Assembly (NCBI GenBank): GCA_963847575.1
Contig: CAWKAL010000076.1
Span: 1 to 37,017 of the forward strand
DNA length: 37,017 nt
Direction: 5' to 3'
DNA from: JASBSR01 sp963847575
GTDB lineage: Bacteria > Pseudomonadota > Gammaproteobacteria > SZUA-229
Within the stretch, counting starts at the first letter, position 1; each line of letters begins with the position of its first letter. Below the pieces are notes generated by a model. It ran no database searches. It saw only the letters and a list, made by a program, of their open reading frames with translations, and had not been told where the DNA came from. The position numbers and the translations under genes are program-made. Shown in pieces: positions 17,421 through 26,508 of this stretch.

Positions 17421-20222
17421 GTGCGTAAATTGTTCATTGCCTTGGTTATGGGGTCAGCTTTGCTGCCTCTCGACGGCTTCACTCTCGGGCTGGGCGGTAT
17501 CGAAGTCAATTCAGCGCTGAACCAGGAACTCGATGCAGAAATCGAGTTGTTATCAGCGGTTCCTGAAGACACTGAAACCATGATTGTAAAACTGGCCACG
17601 CGCGAAGAATTCAGTCGTGCAGGTCTTGATCGTCCGTTTATGCTGCAAAACCTGAAGTTCGGCAGCAAAATCAAAAACGGTGTTCCTTATATAACGGTGA
17701 CCACCAGCAAACCGATTCGCGAACCGTTTCTGAATTTCCTCGTAGAAGTCGACTGGCCCAAAGGCCACTTGTTGCGTGAATACACCATCCTGCTCGATCC
17801 GCCAGTATTCATGGGCCAGGAAAGCGCGGCACGTCCCGCGGTTTCTGATTCGCGCCCGGCGGCCGCATCAGCTGTTCGACCAACTGACACATCATCACGG
17901 CCCGCATACAGCACCACCCCTGCAGTGACTCCAACACCGGCGCCGCGATCACAGGCATCACCGGCAGCAGCGCCAGCGCCGCGAGCGTCTTACACGCCCG
18001 CGGGGAATGCAGACTATAGAATAAAAAAGGGCGATACGGCCTGGAGTCTGGCCGATGCGCTACGGCCTGATCAATCGGTCTCAGTAGAACAAATGATGCT
18101 CGCAATGCTCCGGACTAATCCGGAGTCGTTCATTAACGACAACGTAAATGGTCTCAAGCGCGGCTATATTTTGCGCGTTCCAGATCGCAATGAAATCACC
18201 TCGGTGTCACAGGCCGAAGCCGTGGCGCTGGTACGTCAGCAGCATGCGCTCTGGCGTGAGTATCAACAGGCAGTGTCCAGTGCTAAACCATCATCCACAA
18301 TGGCCGGGTCTGCTGCCGGCAGTACTGCGGCTGCTGATGCCAAAGCCGATGCGCGACTTTCAATTGTCAGTGCAGGCAAAGGCGGTGCAGCCACTGGCGC
18401 TGCAGGCAATCTCGGTGACATGAGCGTTGAAGAGTTGCGCGCACAACTGGCACTGGCTGAAGAGCGTCTTGAAACCGAGCGCGTAGAAAAAGAATCACTG
18501 CAGGGCGAAGTAGAAATACTGGAGTCACAGGTCAACCGGATGAAGCGCCTGCTCAGTATTGAAGACGTGAGCCTGGCAGAAATGCAGTCGGCTGCAGCTG
18601 GTGGCGAAGTTGCTGAAGGGATGGATGCAGAGCTAGCCGCTGACGAAAGTGATGAATTGCTGACATCAGCCGAAGATGCGATGCCATCTGAAGGTATGCC
18701 AACTGAAGGTATGCCATTGGAAGAAATGCCTGCTGAAGAAACAACAGCACTGGCTGAGGGCGAAGCTGAGTCGGATATGCTGACTGACGAGCAGGCAGAA
18801 AATGTATTTGTTGATGAACAACAGGCCGCGCAGGAGATGATGGATGCAGCGCCGATGCAGGAAACCTATGTCGATGAAGCACCTGTCATTGACTACGTGC
18901 AACCGCGCCCGCAGGGCCTGGTCGCTAATCTGCTGAACAATCCACTCGTGCTTGCAGCTGCCGGTGGTGGCCTGCTGCTGATCATGGGACTGGTTTACAT
19001 GATAGTGAAACGCCGTCGAGGCAATGCTTCCGGCATGGCCGCTGCACCTGTCGTCGCCACTTCATCTGTACTGGATGAAGACGACGACCTCGCCAGTGTT
19101 GCCGACATGATTGATGACAAGGCTGTGAGCCAGCATGTGTCCGATGAAGAAGTCGATGCGTCCATGGCCGCTGCTGAAAAGGCCGCTGAAAAATTTGATT
19201 CCGATGCCACGCTGGTACTGCCACCGTCAGCCGAAGACACCATTGTTACCCAGGCAGCGCCTGCTGAAGAAGCACGTGACGATATCATCGCCGAAGCAGA
19301 TGTCTACCTGGCCTACGGTATTTATCAGCAGGCTGAAGAGCTGCTGCAAAATGCAATTAAAGAGCACCCCGAAAACGATGGCTATCGCATGAAACTGGCG
19401 GAAACGCACTTTGCCAGCAAAAATGCCAGTGCATTCGGTGAGCTTGCCACTGAAATGCACAAGCGCACCGGCGGTAGTGGTGCCAGCTGGACCAAGATAG
19501 CAGCGATGGGTGCAGACCTGATTCCTGATCACGCACTGTTCAAGGGCGCAGATATGGTCGGTGACCTGGCGCTGGACGACCTGGTGTCGTCCGCTGCACC
19601 GGAAATGGATTTTGATCTGGGTGCTGAAACTGCAACGGATGAGGTTGCTGATCTTGATTTCAGCCTGGACGATGACACCTCGAGCGATGCAGCACTGCCG
19701 GATCTGAAAGACGCTACGCCCGCTTCTGCCGAAGATGAGCTGGAGTTTGATCTCAGTGATGCTGAAGCGGTAAAACTGGATGAAGCTGCCCCGGCTGAAG
19801 ACGAATTTTCGCTGGATATCGAAGCCTCTGAGCTTGATATAACCAGCGATGAGGCCGACAAAGCCACAGCCGCGGATCTTGATTTCGACCTGGATTTAAG
19901 TGACGAAGCGGCAGCAGCGCCGGCTGCTGATACCTCGGCCGATATGGATTTTGACCTCGATCTAAGCAACGAAGTTGAAGAAGTCGCGCAATCAGCCAGC
20001 GATACTGCGAGCGTATCAGCAGACACAGATGATGGTTCCGATATTGACCTGTCTGACCTGGATGATGTCGACGAAGTCAGCACCAAGCTCGACCTGGCGC
20101 GTGCTTATCTCGATATGGGTGACAGTGAGGGTACGCGCAGTATCCTCGAAGAAGTCATCGCTGAAGGCAACGACGAGCAGAAGTCCGAGGCCCAGGGCCT
20201 GCTGGCAGAACTCAGCGCGTAG
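17421..20222 (+). CDS. fimV: FimV-like polar hub / peptidoglycan-binding protein
   Basis: FimV is an inner-membrane protein that organises the cell pole for type IV pili and twitching in Pseudomonas. This 933-residue protein shows the full layout: signal peptide; the conserved N-terminal domain (LGLGGIEVNSALNQELDAEI, then DWPKGHLLREYTILLDPP); a LysM-like segment at about 196-255 (YRIKKGDTAWSLADALRP); a coiled coil with EERLETERVEKESLQ; a membrane helix at about 508-530; a long acidic cytoplasmic stretch; and the C-terminal FimV TPR (LDLARAYLDMGDSEGTRSIL). The start is GTG, with GGGGA about 8 bases upstream. It is flanked by asd and truA as in Pseudomonas and followed by an intrinsic terminator. 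Confidence 0.95.
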   Translation: MRKLFIALVMGSALLPLDGFTLGLGGIEVNSALNQELDAEIELLSAVPEDTETMIVKLATREEFSRAGLDRPFMLQNLKFGSKIKNGVPYITVTTSKPIREPFLNFLVEVDWPKGHLLREYTILLDPPVFMGQESAARPAVSDSRPAAASAVRPTDTSSRPAYSTTPAVTPTPAPRSQASPAAAPAPRASYTPAGNADYRIKKGDTAWSLADALRPDQSVSVEQMMLAMLRTNPESFINDNVNGLKRGYILRVPDRNEITSVSQAEAVALVRQQHALWREYQQAVSSAKPSSTMAGSAAGSTAAADAKADARLSIVSAGKGGAATGAAGNLGDMSVEELRAQLALAEERLETERVEKESLQGEVEILESQVNRMKRLLSIEDVSLAEMQSAAAGGEVAEGMDAELAADESDELLTSAEDAMPSEGMPTEGMPLEEMPAEETTALAEGEAESDMLTDEQAENVFVDEQQAAQEMMDAAPMQETYVDEAPVIDYVQPRPQGLVANLLNNPLVLAAAGGGLLLIMGLVYMIVKRRRGNASGMAAAPVVATSSVLDEDDDLASVADMIDDKAVSQHVSDEEVDASMAAAEKAAEKFDSDATLVLPPSAEDTIVTQAAPAEEARDDIIAEADVYLAYGIYQQAEELLQNAIKEHPENDGYRMKLAETHFASKNASAFGELATEMHKRTGGSGASWTKIAAMGADLIPDHALFKGADMVGDLALDDLVSSAAPEMDFDLGAETATDEVADLDFSLDDDTSSDAALPDLKDATPASAEDELEFDLSDAEAVKLDEAAPAEDEFSLDIEASELDITSDEADKATAADLDFDLDLSDEAAAAPAADTSADMDFDLDLSNEVEEVAQSASDTASVSADTDDGSDIDLSDLDDVDEVSTKLDLARAYLDMGDSEGTRSILEEVIAEGNDEQKSEAQGLLAELSA

Positions 20223-20243
20223 TCAGTACCTCGTTTGACCCTG

Positions 20244-20277
20244 ACGGCATCAGCAACGCTGATGCCGTTTGCGTTTT
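20244..20277 (+). terminator. intrinsic terminator after fimV
   Basis: ACGGCATCAGC (20244-20254) and GCTGATGCCGT (20258-20268) form a perfect 11-base stem with loop AAC, followed by a T-rich tail (TTTGCGTTTT). It starts 22 bases after the fimV stop. Confidence 0.88.
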
Positions 20278-20295
20278 AAGGTATAAAAAATTAAT

Positions 20296-20409
20296 CCGCA
20301 AATGAACGCAAATGAACGCAGATAAAAAACTGATATTTGTTTGTGCGCCGCGGCGCACAAACTTATACATTCAGTGGTTTATCTGTGTTCATTTGCGTTC
20401 ATCTGTGGA
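20296..20409. repeat. inverted-repeat element, CGCAAATGAA type, with central palindrome (fimV-truA gap)
   Basis: The left arm (20296-20326) consists of CCGCAAATGAACGCAAATGA and on; the right arm (20378-20409) is an inverted copy with a few mismatches. In the centre, 20339-20362 is a perfect 24-base palindrome around GCGCCGCGGCGC. The element ends 34 bases before the truA start and is open in the truA frame, which creates a false N-terminal extension of that reading frame. Confidence 0.88.
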
Positions 20410-20443
20410 TATTATGGTTTACGTTCCTGACTACGACGATCAC

Positions 20444-21268
20444 ATGACACAACGTATCGCACTGGGAATTGAATATGACGGCAGCCGTTTCAACGGCTGG
20501 CAGATGCAGGCGCACGGTACGCGTACCGTGCAGGCGGTGGTGCAGCAGGCGCTTTCGATTGTGGCGGATCATGATGTCCAGCTGACCTGCGCCGGCCGCA
20601 CCGACACCGGGGTGCATGCCACCGGGCAGGTGGTGCATTTTGACTGTGCCAGCACGCGCGAGCTCAAGGCCTGGGTGATGGGCGCCAATGCGCATTTGCC
20701 GGATGATGTCTGCGTACACTGGGCGCGTGAGGTGGATGATGAATTCAGTGCGCGTTTCAGCGCGGTGATGCGTGCCTATCGTTATATTATTCTCAACCGG
20801 CGTGCGCGTTCGGCATTACAGCACGGTCGTGTCAGCTGGATCTACGATACGCTCGATGTCGACGCGATGCAGACGGCCGCGCAGGCGCTGCTCGGCGAAC
20901 GGGATTTTTCCTCGTTTCGCTCGGCCGCCTGCCAGGCCACGCATGCGCGGCGCTTTATGGAATCGATCGAACTCAGGCGCGATGCGGATTACATCCTCGT
21001 TGATATTCGCGCCAATGCTTTTTTGCACCACATGGTGCGCAATATCGTCGGCAGCCTGCTGGTGATCGGGCGCGGCGAGCAGCCGCAATCGTGGCTCGGC
21101 GAGCTGCTCGAACTGAAAGACCGCACCCGGGCCGGGCCGACCGCGCCGCCGACGGACTCTACCTGGTTGCGTGGAATACCCGCAGCACTACCAGCTGCCA
21201 CCGAGCGGTGTGTTGCCGAGATTCGCTTAAGCGCGCAGCCGGCACGGCTCATATATACTGCGCTCTGA
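20444..21268 (+). CDS. truA: tRNA pseudouridine(38-40) synthase
   Basis: TruA makes pseudouridine at positions 38-40 in the anticodon stem-loop of many tRNAs. The protein starts MTQRIALGIEYDGSRFNGWQ, and the catalytic aspartate is Asp54 in CAGRTDTGVHATGQV. FLHHMVRNIVG is the conserved C-terminal block. I chose the ATG at 20444, giving 274 residues. The frame is open further upstream to 20312, but that part is the inverted-repeat element and matches no TruA. The gene is intact, in contrast to the damaged trpF and trpB that follow. Confidence 0.95.
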   Translation: MTQRIALGIEYDGSRFNGWQMQAHGTRTVQAVVQQALSIVADHDVQLTCAGRTDTGVHATGQVVHFDCASTRELKAWVMGANAHLPDDVCVHWAREVDDEFSARFSAVMRAYRYIILNRRARSALQHGRVSWIYDTLDVDAMQTAAQALLGERDFSSFRSAACQATHARRFMESIELRRDADYILVDIRANAFLHHMVRNIVGSLLVIGRGEQPQSWLGELLELKDRTRAGPTAPPTDSTWLRGIPAALPAATERCVAEIRLSAQPARLIYTAL

Positions 21269-21324
21269 TTACTCGCTGGCTGTCAGCCGGGCACTGATTA
21301 AACAATCGTTTTCATATCAAAGAC

Positions 21325-21950
21325 ATGCACCACACCCGTGTTAAAATCTGCGGTATTACCCGTGTTCAGGATGCGCTCTGCGCAGCCGAGCATGGTGTTG
21401 ATGCGATCGGCCTGGTGTTTTACGACAGCAGTCCGCGCCATATCGATATCGCCCGCGCGTCAGCAGATCTGTCGCGAACTGCCGGCGTTTGTCACCACGG
21501 TGGCCCTGTTCAAGGATGCCGATGCAACAACGATCAACAGCGTGCTGGACGCCGTGCCGATTGACCTGCTGCAGTTTCACGGCAGCGAGACCGCCAGCGT
21601 TCTGCAGCCAGTTCTCACGGCCGTATATCAAGGCACTGGGAATGGCACAAGCATCAGAAAACCTGGTGCTTGAGGCTGAACAATACCGCGATGCGCGTGG
21701 TCTGTTGCTCGACAGCCATGCGCCGGGCGCAGATGGCGGCACCGGCGAGAGCTTCGACTGGAGCACGTATTCCGCAGCTTTGCCGAAGCCGCTGATACTG
21801 GCCGGTGGTCTGCGCGTGGATCAATGTCGCCGATAGCCGTTCGCATCGTCAAACCCTGGGCGGTTGATGTCAGCAGCGGGGTCGAACGTGAAAAAGGTAT
21901 CAAGGATGCGGCACTGATTGCGGCATTCATGAAACGAGGTGAACGATTAA
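21325..21950 (+). CDS. trpF: phosphoribosylanthranilate isomerase, multiple frameshifts
   Basis: TrpF isomerises N-(5'-phosphoribosyl)anthranilate in tryptophan synthesis. The start MHHTRVKICGITRVQDAL and the parts FVTTVALFKDADATTINSVL, LLQFHGSE, LLLDSHAPGADGGTGESFDW, LILAGGLRVD and WAVDVSSGVEREKGIKDAAL are all present in order but in different frames. Single extra bases near 21478, 21631, 21822, 21832 and 21935 would account for the shifts. With the last one corrected the protein ends FMKEVND at 21950. No substitution of key residues is seen. The pattern suggests sequence error rather than decay, but a pseudogene cannot be excluded. It is followed by trpB and trpA in the usual order. Confidence 0.85.
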
Positions 21951-21990
21951 CGAATGAGCTGAATGGGCAAATGATAAGATTACGCGTGCA

Positions 21991-23184
21991 ATGCCCGATG
22001 AACGCGGGCATTTCGGTATTTACGGCGGGCGTTTTGTCTCCGAAACCCTGATGCAGGCGCTCGACGAACTGCGCGATGCCTATGAACAATTCACAACACA
22101 ATGCCGACTTCCAGGCGCAGTTCGATGCTGATCTCGCGCACTACGTCGGCCGTCCCAGCCCGCTGTATCACGCCGAGCGTCTGTCGCGACAAACCGGCGG
22201 CGCGCAGATTTATCTCAAGCGCGAAGACCTGAACCACACCGGCGCGCACAAGATCAACAACACCATCGGCCAGGCGCTGCTGGCGCGCGCGCATGGGCAA
22301 GACGCGCGTGATCGCCGAGACCGGCGCCGGCCAGCACGGCGTCGCCACGGCCACGGTGGCGGCGCGCTTCGGCATGGAATGCGTGGTCTACATGGGCGCC
22401 GAAGACATCAAGCGCCAGGCGCCCAATGTCTACCGCATGAAACTGCTCGGCGCCAAGGTGGTGCCGGTCGACATCGGGTTCGAAAACGCTGAAGGACGCG
22501 CTCAACGAAGCCATGCGCGACTGGGTGACCAATGTCGACAACACCTTCTACATCATCGGCACCGTCGCCGGGCCGCATCCGTATCCCGACGATGGTGCGC
22601 GATTTCCAGGCGCGTGATCGGCCGCGAGGCGCGCCGCCAGATGCCAAGAGATGACCGGCGCCTGCCCGATGCGCTGGTCGCCTGCGTCGGCGGTGGTTCC
22701 AATGCCATCGGCCTGTTTCACCCGTTCCTCGAGGACGAGAGCGTGCGCATGTATCGGTGTCGAAGCGGCCGGTGATGGCATCGAAACCGGCCACCATGCC
22801 GCACCGCTGTGCGCCGGCAAGCCGGGCGTGCTGCACGGCAACCGCACCTACCTGATGGAAGACGACGACGGCCAGATCATCGAAACCCACTCGGTCTCGG
22901 CCGGGCTGGATTATCCCGGCGTCGGCCCCGAGCATGCCTGGCTGAAAGACATCGGCCGGGCTGAACTACGTGGCGATCACCGACGAAGAAGCGCTGGCGG
23001 CTTTCCACCAGCTGACGCTGCATCGAAGGCATTATCCCGGCGCTCGAATCGAGCCACGCCATGGCCTACGCGGTCAAGACTCGCGGCCACGATGAAGCCC
23101 GAGCAGCGCATTATCGTCAATCTTTCCGGCCGCGGCGACAAGGACATCAATACCGTCGCGCGCATCGAGGGGATCAAACTGTGA
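21991..23184 (+). CDS. trpB: tryptophan synthase beta chain, multiple frameshifts
   Basis: TrpB joins indole and serine to give tryptophan. The frame begins at 21991 (MPDERGHFGIYGGRFVSETL) and ends at 23184 (VARIEGIKL). Between, all family blocks appear in order across three frames: the PLP lysine in EDLNHTGAHKINN, GKTRVIAETGAGQHGVATAT, ALVACVGGGSNAIGLFHPFL (phosphate loop), THSVSAGLDYPGVGPEHAWL and IIPALESSHAMAYAVKT. About ten single-base insertions (near 22100, 22280, 22481, 22586, 22613, 22645, 22755, 22966, 23024, 23082) and one compensating deletion near 22655 are needed. Corrected, it would be about 395 residues, the normal length. Its stop overlaps the trpA start. Confidence 0.88.
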
Positions 23185-24011
23185 GTCGCCTGACCGCCCG
23201 TTTTGAACACTTGCAGGCGCAATCTCGCAAGGCGCTGATTCCCTACATCATGACCTCGGATCCGCAGCCCGAGGTGACCCTGCCGCTGATGCACGCCATG
23301 GTGGAAGCCGGCGCCGACATCATCGAGCTGGGCGTGCCGTTTTCCGATCCCATGGCCGACGGCCCGGTGATCCAGCTGGCCGCCGAACGCGCGCTCGAAC
23401 ACCACACCAGCCTGCACGATGTATTCAAGGTGGTGCAGCAGTTCCGCCAGACTGACGCGGAAACGCCGATCATCATGATGGGCTATCTCAACCCGATCGA
23501 AGTCATGGGTTACGAGGTCTTCGCCGCGCAGGCAGAGAGCGCCGGTATCGACGGCGTTATTACCGTCGACATGCCGCCGGAAGAGGGCAGTGAGTATGTC
23601 GCCGCACTCAAACAGCACGCTATCGATCCGGTATTCCTGCTTGCGCCCACCACCACCGAGGCGCGCATGGATAAAATCGCCGCGGTCGCCAGCGGCTTTG
23701 CCTATTACGTTTCTCTCAAGGGCGTCACCGGTGCGGCCACGCTGGATGTCGCCGAGGTGGCAGAGAAGATGACGGCCATTCGCAAGCACATTAAAATGCC
23801 GGTAGGCGTCGGCTTTGGTATCAAGGATGCGGCCACCGCGGCGAGTATTTCAGCGTGTGCGGATGCAGTTGTTGTTGGGAGTGCTATAGTTACCAGAATG
23901 GCGGAAAATTCCGGAAATACCGACAAAATCATTACTGATGTCACCGAAATTCTTGCCTCCATGCGCAATGCGATGGATGCAGCCGGTGCCAGTAAAATAA
24001 AGACAGCCTGA
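23181..24011 (+). CDS. trpA: tryptophan synthase alpha chain
   Basis: TrpA cleaves indole-3-glycerol phosphate and passes indole to TrpB through a tunnel. The GTG start at 23181 overlaps the trpB stop (GTGA), the classic translational coupling, and gives MSRLTARFEHLQAQSRKALI. The catalytic residues match the E. coli numbering: Glu49 in IIELGVPFSDP and Asp60 in MADGP. GYLNPIEVMGYEVF and YVSLKGVTGA follow. The length is 276 residues. The gene is intact, unlike trpF and trpB. accD follows after 17 bases. Confidence 0.96.
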   Translation: MSRLTARFEHLQAQSRKALIPYIMTSDPQPEVTLPLMHAMVEAGADIIELGVPFSDPMADGPVIQLAAERALEHHTSLHDVFKVVQQFRQTDAETPIIMMGYLNPIEVMGYEVFAAQAESAGIDGVITVDMPPEEGSEYVAALKQHAIDPVFLLAPTTTEARMDKIAAVASGFAYYVSLKGVTGAATLDVAEVAEKMTAIRKHIKMPVGVGFGIKDAATAASISACADAVVVGSAIVTRMAENSGNTDKIITDVTEILASMRNAMDAAGASKIKTA

Positions 24012-24028
24012 CCGGGCAGAGGCACAAA

Positions 24029-24904
24029 ATGAGCATGAGCTGGTTCGAAAAATTGATGCCATCGCGGATTCGCACCGAAGGTTCGACCAAGGGCCAGGTG
24101 CCCGAAGGGCTGTGGACCAAGTGTGATTCCTGCAGCGCGGTGCTCTACCGCGCCGAGCTGGAACGCAACCAGGATGTCTGTCCCAAGTGCAATCACCACA
24201 TGCGCGTATTTGGCCGGCGCCGGCTGGATATTTTTCTCGATGCCGAGCCGCGCGAAGAAATCGGCGCCGAACTGGTGCCGTTCGACAAGCTCAAGTTCAA
24301 AGACACCAAAAAATACAAAGATCGTCTGCTGATCGCACAGAAAAACACCAATGAACACGACGCACTAATCGCACAACGCGGCAAGGTCAAAGGCGTTGAC
24401 CTGGTCGCTGTCGCCTTCGATTTTCGCTTCATGGGCGGCTCGATGGGCTCGGTAGTGGGTGAAAAATTTGTGCGTGCAGCCAATGTCGCGCTCGAACATA
24501 AAATTCCGCTGGTATGTTTTTCCGCTTCGGGCGGTGCGCGCATGCAGGAAGCGCTGTATTCGCTGATGCAAATGGCCAAGACCAGCGCGGTGCTGGCGAA
24601 ACTGGCCAGCAAAGGTGTTCCTTATATTTCGGTGATGACCGACCCCACCATGGGCGGTGTCTCCGCCAGCTTTGCCATGCTGGGCGATATCAATATCGGT
24701 GAACCCAATGCGCTGATCGGTTTTGCCGGCCCGCGCGTGATCGAGCAGACCGTGCGTGAAAAACTGCCCGAAGGTTTCCAGCGCAGCGAGTTTCTGCTCG
24801 AGCACGGCGCCATCGACATGATTGTCGATCGCCGCGACCTGCGCGACCGCATCGCCAGCCTGTGCCTGATGCTGTCCAACAAACCTGCTGTGCAGAAGGT
24901 CTAA
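24029..24904 (+). CDS. accD: acetyl-CoA carboxylase carboxyltransferase, beta subunit
   Basis: AccD with AccA transfers the carboxyl group from biotin to acetyl-CoA, making malonyl-CoA for fatty acid synthesis. The 291-residue protein starts MSMSWFEKLMPSRI and has the N-terminal zinc ribbon with Cys32, Cys35, Cys51 and Cys54. The crotonase-like core includes VCFSASGGARMQEALYSLMQ and TDPTMGGVSASFAMLGDI. Its place between trpA and folC is the conserved gammaproteobacterial order. A composite repeat element separates it from folC. Confidence 0.97.
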   Translation: MSMSWFEKLMPSRIRTEGSTKGQVPEGLWTKCDSCSAVLYRAELERNQDVCPKCNHHMRVFGRRRLDIFLDAEPREEIGAELVPFDKLKFKDTKKYKDRLLIAQKNTNEHDALIAQRGKVKGVDLVAVAFDFRFMGGSMGSVVGEKFVRAANVALEHKIPLVCFSASGGARMQEALYSLMQMAKTSAVLAKLASKGVPYISVMTDPTMGGVSASFAMLGDINIGEPNALIGFAGPRVIEQTVREKLPEGFQRSEFLLEHGAIDMIVDRRDLRDRIASLCLMLSNKPAVQKV

Positions 24905-24914
24905 CGGATTCAAA

Positions 24915-25185
24915 GCGAAACCGCAGAGGCGCAGAGGACGCAGAGAAAACCGTCTTATAGTTTACAAACAAATTGACCGCAAAGACGCAAAGGTCGCAAA
25001 GAAAAAATTATTGATGTTAAAAACACCTTTTTAGAAACGGCATATACTTGCTGGGCACTTCATATATCTTCAAGCATTGAACAAAAAACATACTGTTTTT
25101 ACTTTGCGACCTTTGCGTCTTTGCGGTGAGTAATTATTTTACTAAAAAATGTTTTCTCGGCGCCTCTGCGCCTCTGCGGTTTCGC
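24915..25185. repeat. outer inverted-repeat element, CGCAGAGG type (accD-folC gap)
   Basis: The left arm (24915-24950) begins GCGAAACCGCAGAGGCGCAG; the right arm (25151-25185) is its inverted copy with few differences. The same arm type occurs in the leuC-leuD gap. A complete element of the CGCAAAGG type lies inside it. It fills nearly all of the 298-base gap, up to 17 bases before the folC start. Confidence 0.88.
24977..25126. repeat. inner inverted-repeat element, CGCAAAGG type, nested
   Basis: CCGCAAAGACGCAAAGGTCG and on (24977-25001) is a perfect 25-base inverted match of 25102-25126. The same arm type is found in the aroC-MFS gap. TGA occurs directly outside both ends, which could be a 3-base target duplication or chance. 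Confidence 0.85.
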
Positions 25186-25202
25186 CTTTAAAGTTATAAT
25201 CT

Positions 25203-26507
25203 ATGAGATACAACTCACTCGCGCAGTGGCTGGCCTGGCAGGAAACACTGAACCCCGCTGAAATCGAACTCGGCCTTGAGCGCATCGACCGTGTGCGCGA
25301 AGCTGCCGGTATTGCTGACCATTTCGACTGTCCGCTTATTATTATCGGCGGTACCAACGGCAAGGGTTCGGTGGTGGCCATGGTGCAGAGTATCGCAACT
25401 GCCGCCGGGCTGAACGTGTGCGCCTATACCTCGCCGCACATTTCGCGTTATAACGAGCGCATACGAATCAATGGCCGTGATGTTGATGACGCGCGTTTGT
25501 GTGAAGCGTTTGAGCGCATCGACCAGGCACGCGGCGAGCAGCAGCTGACCTATTTTGAATTCGGCACCCTGGCGGCGCTGGATGTGTTCATGCGTGCAAA
25601 ACCCGACCTGGTATTGCTGGAAGTCGGTCTTGGCGGCCGGCTCGATGCCGTCAATATCATGCAACCTGATGTCTCGGTGATTACCTCGATTGATATCGAT
25701 CATACCGACTGGCTGGGTGATAACCGCGAAGCCATTGGCTTTGAAAAAGCCGGCATTATGCGGCGTAACAAAACCGTGATCTGCGGCGACCCCGAGCCGC
25801 CGCACACTCTGCTGCAACATGCCGTTGACCAGTCTGCGCATTTATCTGTCATCGGGCGTGATTTCCATGTTCGAAATACTACTGGCAGCTGGCAACTGGA
25901 TGCCGCTAGCTTCAGCCTGCGGGATTTACCATTGCCTGCGCTGGCAGGTGATTTCCAGCTGGGCAATGCGGCGACTGCGATAATGGCATTACGCGCGCTA
26001 CAGCCGGCACTGCCGATTAACCAGCAGCATATCGCCAGCGGCCTGAACAATGTCCAGCTCGCCGGTCGTCTCGAGCAGTTGCGCGATGCGCCACAGGTGA
26101 TCGTCGATGTCGCACATAACACCCAGGCCGTCAGCGCTATCATCACGCATTTGCAAACCCGGGCATGTGCCGGTAAAACCCGCGTGGTCATCGCCATGCT
26201 GGCAGACAAGCCGGTGTCGGCAGTGATTGCACAGTTATCGCCACTGGTTGACGCCTGGTACAGCGCCGGCCTGACATCGGTTGGCCGCGGACTGGATGCA
26301 AACACCATGGCCAGCCTGATTCAGGCTGCGCCTGAACACACGGGCGATGTTAAACTCTGCGCCAGCGACACGGTCGAAGCGGCCTGCGCCGCGGCAGTGC
26401 ATGATGCGGACCCGGATGATCGTATAATTATCCTGGGTTCGTTTGTCACCGTGGCAGCCGCAAAACAGTTTTTTAGTACCGAGCCTGCACTACCGCCGGC
26501 AGATTAG
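25203..26507 (+). CDS. folC: dihydrofolate synthase / folylpolyglutamate synthase
   Basis: FolC adds glutamate to dihydropteroate and then extends the glutamate tail of folates. The 434-residue protein has the ATP-binding loop GGTNGKGSVVAMVQ, the conserved YTSPHISRYNERIRINGRDV, and the Mur-ligase-type blocks LEVGLGGRLDAVN and SIDIDHTDWLG. The start MRYNSLAQWLAWQETLNPAE aligns with the usual N-terminus. No Shine-Dalgarno is visible, because the sequence just upstream is the end of the repeat element. The SPOR-domain gene follows at once, so folC, the SPOR gene, cvpA and purF may share a transcript. Confidence 0.95.
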   Translation: MRYNSLAQWLAWQETLNPAEIELGLERIDRVREAAGIADHFDCPLIIIGGTNGKGSVVAMVQSIATAAGLNVCAYTSPHISRYNERIRINGRDVDDARLCEAFERIDQARGEQQLTYFEFGTLAALDVFMRAKPDLVLLEVGLGGRLDAVNIMQPDVSVITSIDIDHTDWLGDNREAIGFEKAGIMRRNKTVICGDPEPPHTLLQHAVDQSAHLSVIGRDFHVRNTTGSWQLDAASFSLRDLPLPALAGDFQLGNAATAIMALRALQPALPINQQHIASGLNNVQLAGRLEQLRDAPQVIVDVAHNTQAVSAIITHLQTRACAGKTRVVIAMLADKPVSAVIAQLSPLVDAWYSAGLTSVGRGLDANTMASLIQAAPEHTGDVKLCASDTVEAACAAAVHDADPDDRIIILGSFVTVAAAKQFFSTEPALPPAD

Positions 26508-26508
26508 A

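Noticed and set aside
20312..20443. N-terminal extension of truA
   Set aside because: The extension is coded by the inverted-repeat element; TruA homology starts at 20444.
25195..25200. Perfect TATAAT just before folC
   Set aside because: It lies 2 bases before the ATG, so transcription from it would begin inside the gene.
24905..25202. Repeated blocks that might look like a small CRISPR array
   Set aside because: The units are inverted rather than direct repeats with unique spacers, and no cas gene is near.
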